From positions 3,356 to 67,355 of the forward strand of contig CAYYJR010000022.1 in NCBI GenBank assembly GCA_964472305.1: a stretch of 64,000 bases of DNA. The letters run 5' to 3'. This document shows positions 35,659-43,641 of this stretch, piece after piece. The stretch comes from CAYYJR01 sp964472305 (GTDB lineage Bacteria > Armatimonadota > Hebobacteria > CAIYQO01). The translations under genes and the position numbers were made by a program. Below the pieces are notes generated by a model that was not told where the DNA came from, did not search any database, and saw only the letters and a list, made by a program, of their open reading frames with translations. Each line of letters starts with the position of its first letter. The first letter of the stretch is position 1.

Positions 35659-36369
35659 TTATCCGGAAATCACCAGCGCCTCTTCGTTCAGTATGAGGAG
35701 CTGTTTGTTGCCGATCACCCGAATGATGCCTTCATCTTTCAACAGTGAGAGCTTGCGACTGACCGTTTCACGGGCAACACCAATGTAATTGGCCATCTCT
35801 TCCCTGTTCATGGGTAGTTCCACGAGCACCCCTTCCGGATGGGGTCGACCGTACTTATGCGCCAGTTCCAGCAGCATCATGTGGATGCGCGAATCAACAT
35901 CACGGGGGCTAATCTTTCTGACCAGGGCTTCCATCTTCTCAAGACGCGCACACAGTATTTCCATAATCTTCAAACTGATCTCGGGAAACTGCAACAGCAA
36001 TCGCTGGAAGTCCTGTTTGGCGATCATACAGACCAGCGTCTCCTCCATCGCCTGTACAGTCATTTCAGCTACCTGCTCATGAATCAAATCTCTCGCGCCA
36101 TAGAAGTCGCCATCGGTCAGGACATACATGATATGTTCCTTCCCGTCCATCGAATTGCCAAAGACTTTGACTTTTCCCCGATTGATGATGAGCAGGTGCT
36201 GATTCACGCTACCTTTGTCGATAAGGAATGTATCCTTTTTATACCGCTTTTGCACGATCAGCGCGAGAACCTGCTGCAACTCCTGTTCATCAAGGGACGA
36301 GAAGATCGGCACTCGACCTGCACACCGGAGGTGATTGCTGCCGTCGCAATGGAAAAATTCTGGACTCAT
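35659..36369 (-). CDS. Crp/Fnr-family transcriptional regulator
   Basis: A 236-residue regulator with an N-terminal cyclic-nucleotide-like sensor fold, a long dimer helix and a winged helix (MNREEMANYIGVARETVSR). The recognition helix R-E-T-V-S-R keeps the Arg, Glu and Arg that CRP uses to read TGTGA. Cysteines occur in FHCDGSNHLRC near the start and LVCMI; the last aligns with FNR Cys122, but a serine replaces one N-terminal FNR ligand. It lies among NO-response genes with CRP-type sites nearby and is the likely local regulator. It converges with ric, 8 bases apart. Confidence 0.9.
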   Translation of the reverse strand: MSPEFFHCDGSNHLRCAGRVPIFSSLDEQELQQVLALIVQKRYKKDTFLIDKGSVNQHLLIINRGKVKVFGNSMDGKEHIMYVLTDGDFYGARDLIHEQVAEMTVQAMEETLVCMIAKQDFQRLLLQFPEISLKIMEILCARLEKMEALVRKISPRDVDSRIHMMLLELAHKYGRPHPEGVLVELPMNREEMANYIGVARETVSRKLSLLKDEGIIRVIGNKQLLILNEEALVISG

Positions 36370-36513
36370 GCGGATACCTGCTATTCCATCGAGAAAAGAT
36401 GATCGTCATTATACGCGATCTACTCTTTTCAATCAAACTGCTGTTTTCATCTCTACCGCAAACAACCGTTATTTGTCTCGTTGACAAGCTGACTGCCCAC
36501 TCCGTGAATGGGT

Positions 36514-36538
36514 GATGTGCTCTTCGGAAGACCACATC
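36514..36538. promoter_or_regulatory. 25-base dyad between crp/fnr and nor genes
   Basis: GATGTGCTCTTC and GAAGACCACATC form a 12-base inverted repeat with one mismatch around a single central base. There is no T run, so an operator or RNA hairpin in the regulator's leader is more likely than a terminator. A smaller inverted repeat, TTGTC-N5-GACAA, lies at 36473-36487. The 36370-36875 gap contains no gene. Confidence 0.45.
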
Positions 36539-36621
36539 CGCGTTGGATGGCGAATATTGCGGCGTGCCCGGTTGTCACCAGGTGAAATATTTGCACAGCG
36601 CCTTTCGATAAGGTCGAGAAA

Positions 36622-36637
36622 CGTGATTGTAATCACA
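36622..36637. promoter_or_regulatory. norZ: CRP-type site upstream of the NO reductase gene
   Basis: CGTGATTGTAATCACA matches TGTGA-N6-TCACA in nine of ten positions, with a perfect GTGATT/AATCAC core. It lies in the divergent region between the Crp/Fnr gene and norZ. A -10-like TACCAT at 36659-36664 would place the site near -41.5 of a norZ transcript. Confidence 0.65.
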
Positions 36638-36783
36638 TACAACGGTGCGGCGACTTGTTACCATCCTACCATCACTGGCATCGAAGGTGTGCCCGTCAGG
36701 TTGGATAACCGACCGGGCAAACACCGATGGGTGCTACCTGCGCTCGTGATAATGTGCCTTTCAATTGCTCGAGTTCAGCGATG

Positions 36784-36809
36784 AGGATGACATCTTTCCT
36801 GATCATCCT
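36784..36809 (+). promoter_or_regulatory. Hairpin in the norZ leader
   Basis: AGGATGA and TCATCCT form a perfect 7-base stem around a 12-base loop, 67 bases before the norZ start. It might affect translation or message stability; no known element is recognised. Confidence 0.3.
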
Positions 36810-36875
36810 GAACAAAAGCCATAATCCGTTGCCTGCGGTGCTACCGTATTCGCGATCTGCGTGAGGAGCGTACCT

Positions 36876-39257
36876 ATGAGACAGCATTTATCTGTTCGAC
36901 GCGCGAACGAACTTGGCGTGTTACGCCATGCACTGATCATCTCGGTGATATTGGGTTTCTCAGCATTGCTGTTCGGCGGCTTCATGATTTTTCAGAATCA
37001 AGCGCCGGTGCCGCAACAGGTAGTCGGGCCGACAGGTCAAGTATTAGCCACCTACAGCACCATCAAGGGTGGCCAAGCCGTCTACATGAAATACGGATTG
37101 ATGAATTACGGAACCGTACTCGGTCACGGCGCATACCTCGGTCCTGATTTTACCGCACAGAGTCTACACCTCCTCACCACACACATGCGTGATTACTATG
37201 CGCAGCAACGACAAGGACAGGCCTTTGCCGACCTTTCCCGTGGTGAACAACTGGAGATCGCCGATCAGGTAAAGCACGAGTTAAAAACCAATACCTACCG
37301 CCAGGCGGACGGTGTGCTGACCCTTAGCGCGGGGCAGGCCGATGCCTATGGGAAAGTGCGTGCCTTCTATCACACCTTCTTTACCAAGGGCATGCCGGAA
37401 TGGGCGTTAGCAGCCAACACCATCGCCGAGTCGCACATGCCGCAAAAACACCGTTTGTTCGTAGCGGAAGGCGACCAGCAGAGGCAGATCGCCGACTTCT
37501 TCCTGTGGACAGCGTGGCTCTCCACTGTCAACCGCCCCGGAACAACGCATTCCTACACGAATAACTGGCCATATGATGAGGATGCGGGCAACACTGCCAC
37601 CTTTGCCTCCATAACGTGGAGCGCCATCAGCGTCGCACTCCTGCTCTTTTTCCTGGCCGTGATCCTGTTCATCTATCATCGGTATCGCCTGCAGATGGTG
37701 AATGCTTATGAAGAAGGACAATTCCCCATCATACAGGCGGAAAACACACCGCTCACCAAGAGTCAGCGTTACACCGCGATCTACTTCGTCGTAGCCATCG
37801 CGCTCTTCCTGGCGCAGACACTGCTGGGCGGCCTGATGGCGCACTACTACACCACTGGCAACGATTTTTACGGTATCGATCTCGGCAGTATCCTGCCTTT
37901 CAACGTCGCGCGCTCCTGGCACCTGCAATTGGGCATCTTCTGGATTGCCACCGCCTGGCTCGCGGCGGGTATCTTTGTGGCACCCATCGTTAGTGGTCAT
38001 GAATACAAGGGACAGAAGTGGCTGGTAGCCATCCTCTTCGGCGCGGTGGTGCTCGTTGCCGTGGGAAGTCTACTCGGTGAATGGGCGGGCGTGAAGGGAT
38101 ACCTCGGAAACCTATGGTTCGCCTTCGGACAACAGGGGTGGGAATACCTGGAACTGGGTCGCGTGTGGCAGGTGCTGTTGTTTGCCGGCATGGGCATCTG
38201 GCTTTTCATCGTCGCCCGCGGCATGCGCGATGGCCTGCGCCGGGAGACGGACAAAGGCGGGTTGGTGCATATGCTGCTCTATTCGGCGGTGGCGATCCCA
38301 TTCTTTTACGGTTTCGGCTTCCTCTTCAACCCGAGCAGCCATATCAGCATGTCCGACTACTGGCGCTGGTGGGTGATCCATCTTTGGGTGGAAGGCATGT
38401 TCGAAGTCTTCGCCGTGGTGGTGATTGCCTTCCTGCTGGTGCACATGGGGTTGGTCACGCGAAAATCCGCCTTGCGCGCTGTATACTTCATGCTCACACT
38501 GTTGCTGGCCAGCGGCATTATTGGTACCGGGCACCATTATTACTGGATCGGTGCGCCGGAAATGTGGATTGGCCTGGGCGCGGTCTTCTCCGCGCTGGAG
38601 GTTATTCCGTTGGCACTGCTGCTGATTGAAGCCTGGGATCATTACCGCGTGGTGCAGGCGGGCGGCATCCAATTCCCCTATAAGGTCACATTCTGGTTCC
38701 TCATGGCCACGGCCTTTTGGAACCTGTTCGGCGCCGGTGTACTCGGCTTCTTAATCAACTTGCCCATCGTCAGTTATTTCCAGCATGGCTCCTTCCTGAC
38801 CGCCAATCACGGTCACGGGGCGATGATGGGCGTTTACGGCATGCTCGCACTGGCGTTGACGACCTTCTGCCTGCGGAATATGGTGAACATCGACGGGTGG
38901 AAAGAGCAGTGGTTCAAGGTTGGGGTTTGGGGACTGAATCTCGGCTTGCTGGGCATGATCCTCCTGACGCTGACTCCAATCGGCTTGCTGCAGGTACATG
39001 AGAGTTATACGCACGGCTTCTGGTCCGCCCGAAGCCTGGAGTTCTACCGACAGCCGATGGTTCACTTCCTGCTCTGGCTGCGCATCATTCCGGATACCAC
39101 ATTCATCCTGCTCGGTACGGTGCCGGTCACCGGTGCGGTCATCCGGGCTTTCTTCCACCTGCGGAAGACAACCGTGCAGGATGGCGATAATTTCGAGACG
39201 GGAACGAATCTACTCGAAGACGCACCGGCAGATGAGAAGATCGGCAGGCATGTATAG
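36876..39257 (+). CDS. norZ: Quinol-dependent nitric oxide reductase (qNor)
   Basis: A 793-residue membrane enzyme reducing 2 NO to N2O with quinol. An N-terminal membrane helix and periplasmic domain (about 1-235, the NorC-like part fused in qNor) precede about twelve helices of a NorB-type haem-copper core. Haem/iron ligands and glutamates lie in SWHLQLGIFWIATAW, HLWVEGMFEVF, GTGHHYYWIG and HGHGAMMGVYG. Length is typical for qNor and there is no separate norC gene. The ATG at 36876 follows GAGG. In the absence of nitrite reductase genes nearby, detoxification is as likely as respiration. Confidence 0.95.
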   Translation: MRQHLSVRRANELGVLRHALIISVILGFSALLFGGFMIFQNQAPVPQQVVGPTGQVLATYSTIKGGQAVYMKYGLMNYGTVLGHGAYLGPDFTAQSLHLLTTHMRDYYAQQRQGQAFADLSRGEQLEIADQVKHELKTNTYRQADGVLTLSAGQADAYGKVRAFYHTFFTKGMPEWALAANTIAESHMPQKHRLFVAEGDQQRQIADFFLWTAWLSTVNRPGTTHSYTNNWPYDEDAGNTATFASITWSAISVALLLFFLAVILFIYHRYRLQMVNAYEEGQFPIIQAENTPLTKSQRYTAIYFVVAIALFLAQTLLGGLMAHYYTTGNDFYGIDLGSILPFNVARSWHLQLGIFWIATAWLAAGIFVAPIVSGHEYKGQKWLVAILFGAVVLVAVGSLLGEWAGVKGYLGNLWFAFGQQGWEYLELGRVWQVLLFAGMGIWLFIVARGMRDGLRRETDKGGLVHMLLYSAVAIPFFYGFGFLFNPSSHISMSDYWRWWVIHLWVEGMFEVFAVVVIAFLLVHMGLVTRKSALRAVYFMLTLLLASGIIGTGHHYYWIGAPEMWIGLGAVFSALEVIPLALLLIEAWDHYRVVQAGGIQFPYKVTFWFLMATAFWNLFGAGVLGFLINLPIVSYFQHGSFLTANHGHGAMMGVYGMLALALTTFCLRNMVNIDGWKEQWFKVGVWGLNLGLLGMILLTLTPIGLLQVHESYTHGFWSARSLEFYRQPMVHFLLWLRIIPDTTFILLGTVPVTGAVIRAFFHLRKTTVQDGDNFETGTNLLEDAPADEKIGRHV

Positions 39258-39411
39258 CGGCGATCGCCGATACACTCGGCTGCCGGCGAGTAAACAATGC
39301 CCGGTGATCCGGGTGCGAGCCCTTCACCGAATTGCCGCGGCAGCGACCAGGTGGTTGTGGAAACAATCGCATCAACCAGGTGATGACATGCCGTGAAGGA
39401 GGAGAAAACAT
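39258..39411 (+). promoter_or_regulatory. Structured leader between norZ and the reductase-like gene
   Basis: CGGTGA (39302-39307) pairs with TCACCG (39324-39329), with an inner GGG/CCC pairing, giving a nested hairpin. A 12-base palindrome CGGCGATCGCCG lies at 39258-39269 directly after the norZ stop, and ACCAGGTG occurs twice further on. No known riboswitch is recognised. Confidence 0.35.
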
Positions 39412-39549
39412 ATGCCCGATGTGATCTGGGACATGGATGCCAGGCAAGCGATGACCGGCGTTCCGTGCTTTCGGTGTTGCACGAGTGCTCGCAAAAAGCG
39501 CGCTAGATCGGTCACCGGGGGAAATCTGGCGCCGGGGTGCGGCAGATGA
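39412..39549 (+). pseudogene. N-terminal part of the sirohaem reductase-like protein, out of frame
   Basis: A very strong ribosome-binding site (AAGGAGGAG) precedes the ATG at 39412, and the 45 codons include MDARQAMTGVPCF and ARKKRAR, resembling the start of AsrC-like proteins (a VPFFVR-type motif followed by a basic helix). The frame ends at 39549, overlapping the main reading frame that begins at 39537. Shifting back by one base at GGGAAAT (39519-39525) would join the two. It is either a frameshifted gene or a site of programmed -1 frameshifting. Confidence 0.5.
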
Positions 39550-40178
39550 TGCACCGGGAGAAGTCGCAGGACATTGAGATGGTGATAGTCGACGAGTGTC
39601 GCGGCGCGCTGAGCAACTGTCCGAATCTCTTGATACCAACCCCGGAGTGGAAAATAGCCATCACGGATTGGGTCCGCGAGCAAGGGGTGTCGGAGCGTTT
39701 GCGACAGCGGGTCAAGGGTGATACGATTCTACATCACCATAAACTGCGCATCTCCATTTCCGGTTGTCCCAACTCATGTTCGCGCCCACAGATAGCGGAT
39801 GTGGGGCTGGTCGGGTTTGTCCGCCCCGCGGTGACACCGGAGGATTGCGTCACCTGCAGTGCCTGTGAAGCCGCATGCCCTGATGCCGCCATTTCCGTCG
39901 ACGGCGCTCCACCCGTATTTGATCTCACGGCATGCCAGGGGTGTCAGCGCTGTTGCAACGCCTGTCCGGTCAGTTGCATCACGCTGTCCCACCACGGCGT
40001 GCGGGTACTGCTCGGTGGCAAACTGGGACGGCATCCTCGACTGGCGAAGATTGCCGGCGAGGACAGTGAACCTTCCGAGGTAATCGAACGGCTTGACCGG
40101 ATTGTCGACCGCTACCTCGCCTCTGCGACACCCGAAGAACGTATTGCTGACTTCCTGTTCCGCACGTGCCTCGCCTGA
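39537..40178 (+). CDS. Sirohaem/4Fe-4S sulfite-nitrite reductase-like protein (AsrC type), possibly frameshifted
   Basis: Two hundred and thirteen residues from a GTG with no good ribosome-binding site of its own. It carries the sirohaem-cluster motif ISGCPNSCSRPQIADVG (C-x3-C) and an upstream ECRGALSNC, where the usual spacing C-x5-C is lengthened by one residue. An inserted ferredoxin domain has CVTCSACEAACP and CQGCQRCCNACP, followed by the family's LGGKLGRHPRLA. Relatives are anaerobic sulfite or nitrite-type reductases. The N-terminal piece is in another frame (39412-39549). Position after norZ suggests nitrogen-oxide chemistry, but this is an inference. Confidence 0.72.
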   Translation: MRQMMHREKSQDIEMVIVDECRGALSNCPNLLIPTPEWKIAITDWVREQGVSERLRQRVKGDTILHHHKLRISISGCPNSCSRPQIADVGLVGFVRPAVTPEDCVTCSACEAACPDAAISVDGAPPVFDLTACQGCQRCCNACPVSCITLSHHGVRVLLGGKLGRHPRLAKIAGEDSEPSEVIERLDRIVDRYLASATPEERIADFLFRTCLA

Positions 40179-40238
40179 ACGGTATCCGGCCGTATCGCCG
40201 GATACCGCGATGGCAGTTTGGTGTCATCCGTATTCACC

Positions 40239-41564
40239 CTACTCCGTTCCACCCGACTTTTTGACCAACTCGGCCAACGCCGCATTGTCGGCGGCAAGGG
40301 CTTGCCGGAGCGGAGTTTGGCCGGCGTTGTCCTTGGCGTTGGCGTCTGCGCCGTGCGTGAGCAGGAACTCGGTGAGGGCGGCGCGGTTGTTTTTCACCGC
40401 CCAGTGCAATGGAGTGCGTCCGTCTTTGTCACGGGCATTCACATCGGCCTGCCGTGCCAGCAACAGCGCGGCAACCTCGGTGGTGTCCGCGTTGGCGGTC
40501 CAGTGCAGCGGGGTGCGACCCGTGTTATCCGCCAGTGCGGGATCGGCGCCCTTTGCCAACAACAGCGCCGCCGTCGTGCGCCGGCCGCCGTCCGCCGCCA
40601 GGTGCAACGGGGAGCGTCCGTCTTTGCCGCGCGCATTGACCTCCGCGCCGTGCGCCAGTAATTGCGCCGCCACCGCCGCCGCGCCCTGGTAGGCGGCTTC
40701 ACGCAGTGGCGTGCGGCCACCGTTGTCCCTTGCGTTCACGTCGGCGCCGTGCGCAATCAGCAGCGCCGCCGTTTCCGGCTGGTTGCGCAGCGCCGTCATA
40801 TACAACGGCGTGCGCCCGTCTTTTTCGCGCACCTCGATATTCGCTTTCGCGGCCAGCAGCAGGCCGATAATCTCGTCCAGTCCCGCCCGCACAGCCAGGT
40901 GCAGCGGCACGTTGCCGTCGGCGGTCAATGCCTCCGGCTTCGCTCCCCGCGCGAGCAAGAGGCGGGCGATCTCCGGCCGGCCGTTCTCCAGCGCGGCGTG
41001 CAGCGGCAGCATGCCGTTCGGACCGGGAGCATTGACGTCCAGCCCCTTTGCCAGCAGCGTTTCGATCAGCGCGGTGTGTCCGGTCATCGCCGCCCAGTGC
41101 AGCGCCGTCCAGCCGGCATTGGTCTTCAGCAACGGGTCGGCGCCCTTCGCCAGCAGCAAGTCAGCCATCGCGATATATCCCAGCCACAAGCAGCGCAACA
41201 GCGGCGTCCAGCCGTCCTGATCGCGTGCGTTGCACTCGGCGCCGTGCGCGAGCAGCGTATCGGCGATCGCCAGGTTGCCGCTCGTTGCCGTCCAGTGCAG
41301 CGGCGTGTTGCCCCGGTTGTCGCGCGCATTCACCTCTGCGCCATGTGCCAGCAGGTAAATAACCACTCCCGACGCAGCGCCGCCCGCCGCCAGGTGCAAC
41401 GGCGTCCGTCCGTCCTCACGCGCTGCCAGCGCCAGCGCCGGGTTCTCCGCCACCAGCGCGCGCACCCGCGCCAGGTCGCCTTCCTCAGCCGCGTCGTGAA
41501 TGACATCCGCACGCGCCAGGGTCATCATAAGCAGACCGCACCATACCATCACCCATCGTCCCAT
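40239..41564 (-). CDS. Exported ankyrin-repeat protein
   Basis: A 441-residue protein with a signal peptide (residues 1-19, cleavage near ARA-DV) and then about twelve canonical 33-residue ankyrin repeats (DGRTPLHLAA...LLLAHGADVNARD) preceded by one capping repeat. It has no other domain. Exported ankyrin proteins bind other proteins in the periplasm or outside the cell; no partner is suggested by the neighbours. The ATG at 41564 follows AGGAG; the in-frame extension to 41681 crosses the promoter. Confidence 0.9.
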   Translation of the reverse strand: MGRWVMVWCGLLMMTLARADVIHDAAEEGDLARVRALVAENPALALAAREDGRTPLHLAAGGAASGVVIYLLAHGAEVNARDNRGNTPLHWTATSGNLAIADTLLAHGAECNARDQDGWTPLLRCLWLGYIAMADLLLAKGADPLLKTNAGWTALHWAAMTGHTALIETLLAKGLDVNAPGPNGMLPLHAALENGRPEIARLLLARGAKPEALTADGNVPLHLAVRAGLDEIIGLLLAAKANIEVREKDGRTPLYMTALRNQPETAALLIAHGADVNARDNGGRTPLREAAYQGAAAVAAQLLAHGAEVNARGKDGRSPLHLAADGGRRTTAALLLAKGADPALADNTGRTPLHWTANADTTEVAALLLARQADVNARDKDGRTPLHWAVKNNRAALTEFLLTHGADANAKDNAGQTPLRQALAADNAALAELVKKSGGTE

Positions 41565-41619
41565 CGCCCACGCTCCTCTCCGCGGTAGCCGGCCTTGCGC
41601 TCGACCACGGAACTGTCCT

Positions 41620-41628
41620 ATTATAGCA
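41620..41628 (-). promoter_or_regulatory. Extended -10 promoter of the ankyrin gene
   Basis: TGCTATAAT on the minus strand is a perfect extended -10 element. The predicted transcript starts near 41613, about 50 bases before the ATG. No clear -35 is present. Confidence 0.55.
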
Positions 41629-41696
41629 CTCCCCTCGGCGGAAAGGATTCCCGGCATCCGTACCGAAAAGAGGGGTAACAATGTGGAGGTGGCACC

Positions 41697-42569
41697 GTGA
41701 AACTTGTGATGTTCGGCGAACAGTACCAGGAACAGCCCGGAGTAATCATTGACGACCGGTTCGTGTTAAGCCTGGAACGGGCGGAGCTGGAGTCTCCGCA
41801 CAGCCTGGAGGAAATCCTGGAGTTCGACGTTCTTGGTCAGATCGAGGAACTGCTCGGCGGTGAATTGCCCGAGGAAGCGCTGCTCCCGCTGGACAGCGTG
41901 CGCCTGGGTCCGCCGTTGTCGGGCATGGGGAAAATCATCGCGGTGGGGGCGAATTATCGCGAACACATCCGGGAAATGGGCGGCCAGGAGCCGGCCAGTC
42001 CGCTGTTGTTCGCCAAGGCTACTTCGGCCATTGCCGGACCAAACGATCCGCTGGTGCTGCCGCCGGCGTCGTGGTCCAGCGAAGTCGATTACGAGGTGGA
42101 GCTGGGCGCGGTGATCGGGCACCCCTGTCGCGAGGTGTCGGAGGCTGATGCCCTCGCCTACGTGGCCGGTTACATGATCGTCAACGATGTCACCGCCCGC
42201 GACATTCAGCGTGCGGAAAGCCAGTGGTTTCGCGCCAAGAGCTATGACGGCTTCTGCCCGGTTGGCCCATACCTGCTGACCGCCGATGAAATGCCCGATC
42301 CGCAGCAGTTGTCGCTGACTACGCGGGTGAACGGCGAACTGCGCCAGCATGGCAACACCGCCGACATGCTCTTTTCGGTCGCACGGCTCATTAGCTTCAT
42401 CAGCCACGCCATGACGCTGTTTCCCGGTGATCTCATTACCACCGGCACCCCTTCCGGCATCGGCGGCGGCATGAAACCGCCGTGCTACCTGCAGCCTGGC
42501 GACGTGCTCGAGCTGGACGTGGAACTGCTGGGTACCCAGCGCTACCAGGTGGCGGCGTACGAGGGATAA
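41697..42569 (+). CDS. Fumarylacetoacetate hydrolase family protein
   Basis: A 290-residue protein starting at GTG behind GGAGG. The FAH fold shows IIAVGANYREHIREMG, the metal-binding Glu/Asp cluster in SEVDYEVELGAVIG, VNDVTARDIQ, and TGTPSGIGGG. Members hydrolyse or decarboxylate 2-oxo acids from aromatic or sugar-acid breakdown. The substrate is not determined. It precedes dapB by 64 bases and may share a transcript. Confidence 0.91.
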   Translation: MKLVMFGEQYQEQPGVIIDDRFVLSLERAELESPHSLEEILEFDVLGQIEELLGGELPEEALLPLDSVRLGPPLSGMGKIIAVGANYREHIREMGGQEPASPLLFAKATSAIAGPNDPLVLPPASWSSEVDYEVELGAVIGHPCREVSEADALAYVAGYMIVNDVTARDIQRAESQWFRAKSYDGFCPVGPYLLTADEMPDPQQLSLTTRVNGELRQHGNTADMLFSVARLISFISHAMTLFPGDLITTGTPSGIGGGMKPPCYLQPGDVLELDVELLGTQRYQVAAYEG

Positions 42570-42633
42570 GGTCATTCACCACATCACCCGCACGCTCGCG
42601 GTGTCTTTGTGGTGGAAATAAACGGAGGTTCCC

Positions 42634-43428
42634 ATGGCAGACATACGCGTATTGGTTTCCGGCGCCTGCGGCAAGATGGGGCGCGAAGTGGTAAAAGCGG
42701 TCACCGGCGCCGGGGGGATGGAGGTCGTCGCCGCGGTGGATGTCGTGCACGAAGGCGATGATATTGGCGTAATCGCCGGCATCGAGCCGCTGGGCGTGCC
42801 GGTGTTCAGCGACCTGGAGCAGGCGATCAGGGAATCGGATGCACAGGTCATCGCCGACTTCACCCAACCGAGCCAGGTGATGGATAACCTGCGGACAGCC
42901 ATTCGGCTGTGCACCGCCCCGGTGGTGGGCACCACCGGCATCACCGCGGACGATATCGAGGAATTGCGAGCGCAGTCCGCGGAGTATAACACCCCCGTCT
43001 TCATCGCGCCGAACTTCGCCATCGGGGCAGTGCTGATGATGCAGTTCGCGCAGCAGGCAGCCCGGCATTTCGACTACGCAGAAGTGATCGAGTTCCACCA
43101 CGAGAAAAAGCTGGACGCCCCCTCCGGAACCGCGCTGCGCACCGCTGAACTGATGCGCGCCGCCGCCGAAGGCCGGCTGACCGAGCCCGCCACGCCCGAG
43201 CATGGCGAGGAGAGCCGCGGCCTGGCGGTGGGCAATATTCGCGTGCACGCGGTGCGGTTGCCCGGCCTCGTCGCCAGCCAGGAAGTCATCCTCGGCGGCC
43301 TCGGGCAGACGCTCACCATCCGCCACGACACCATCAACCGCGAATCCTTCATGCCCGGCGTCATCCTCGCCATCCGCAAAGTGCTCGAACTGCAAGGCGT
43401 GGTAGTCGGACTGGAAGCCATTATGTAG
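42634..43428 (+). CDS. dapB: 4-Hydroxy-tetrahydrodipicolinate reductase
   Basis: A 264-residue NAD(P)H-dependent enzyme of lysine and diaminopimelate synthesis. It has the nucleotide-binding GACGKMGREVVKAV, GTTGI, the catalytic EFHHEKKLDAPSGTA (His-His and Lys) and the C-terminal dimer/tetramer region with GLGQTLTIRHDT. Length is normal. No other dap genes are near. A strong hairpin follows 86 bases downstream. Confidence 0.96.
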   Translation: MADIRVLVSGACGKMGREVVKAVTGAGGMEVVAAVDVVHEGDDIGVIAGIEPLGVPVFSDLEQAIRESDAQVIADFTQPSQVMDNLRTAIRLCTAPVVGTTGITADDIEELRAQSAEYNTPVFIAPNFAIGAVLMMQFAQQAARHFDYAEVIEFHHEKKLDAPSGTALRTAELMRAAAEGRLTEPATPEHGEESRGLAVGNIRVHAVRLPGLVASQEVILGGLGQTLTIRHDTINRESFMPGVILAIRKVLELQGVVVGLEAIM

Positions 43429-43513
43429 GAGAGCACGATGAAAGCTTGGTAAATCCGCATGCGGCACGGCGGCGACCGAGCTGCCAAACAATACTCTCCG
43501 TCGAGAACGGGAA

Positions 43514-43551
43514 GAAGGACGTCATCGGCAAGCATGTCGGTGACGTCCTTC
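43514..43551. terminator. Hairpin terminator between dapB and dnaE
   Basis: GAAGGACGTCA and TGACGTCCTTC form a perfect 11-base stem around a 16-base loop, followed by TATTC. It lies between convergent genes and could act in both directions. The rest of the 43429-43641 gap shows nothing else. Confidence 0.72.
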
Positions 43552-43641
43552 TATTCAGCTTCAAAAGTGAGTTCGATATGGCAGCTCGGTCGCAGCCGCC
43601 GAATCTCCACTGTCACCGACACTGTTCCGTATCACCGGTGA

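Noticed and set aside
36876..39257. Cytochrome-c type NO reductase (NorB of NorBC)
   Set aside because: The N-terminal periplasmic extension and length of 793 residues fit the single-subunit quinol type, and no norC is adjacent.
39258..39411. Cobalamin, TPP or molybdenum-cofactor riboswitch in the leader
   Set aside because: Hairpins are present but none of the conserved core boxes of these riboswitches could be found.
40239..41564. Dense short repeats on the minus strand
   Set aside because: They are codons for ankyrin repeats, not a DNA repeat array.
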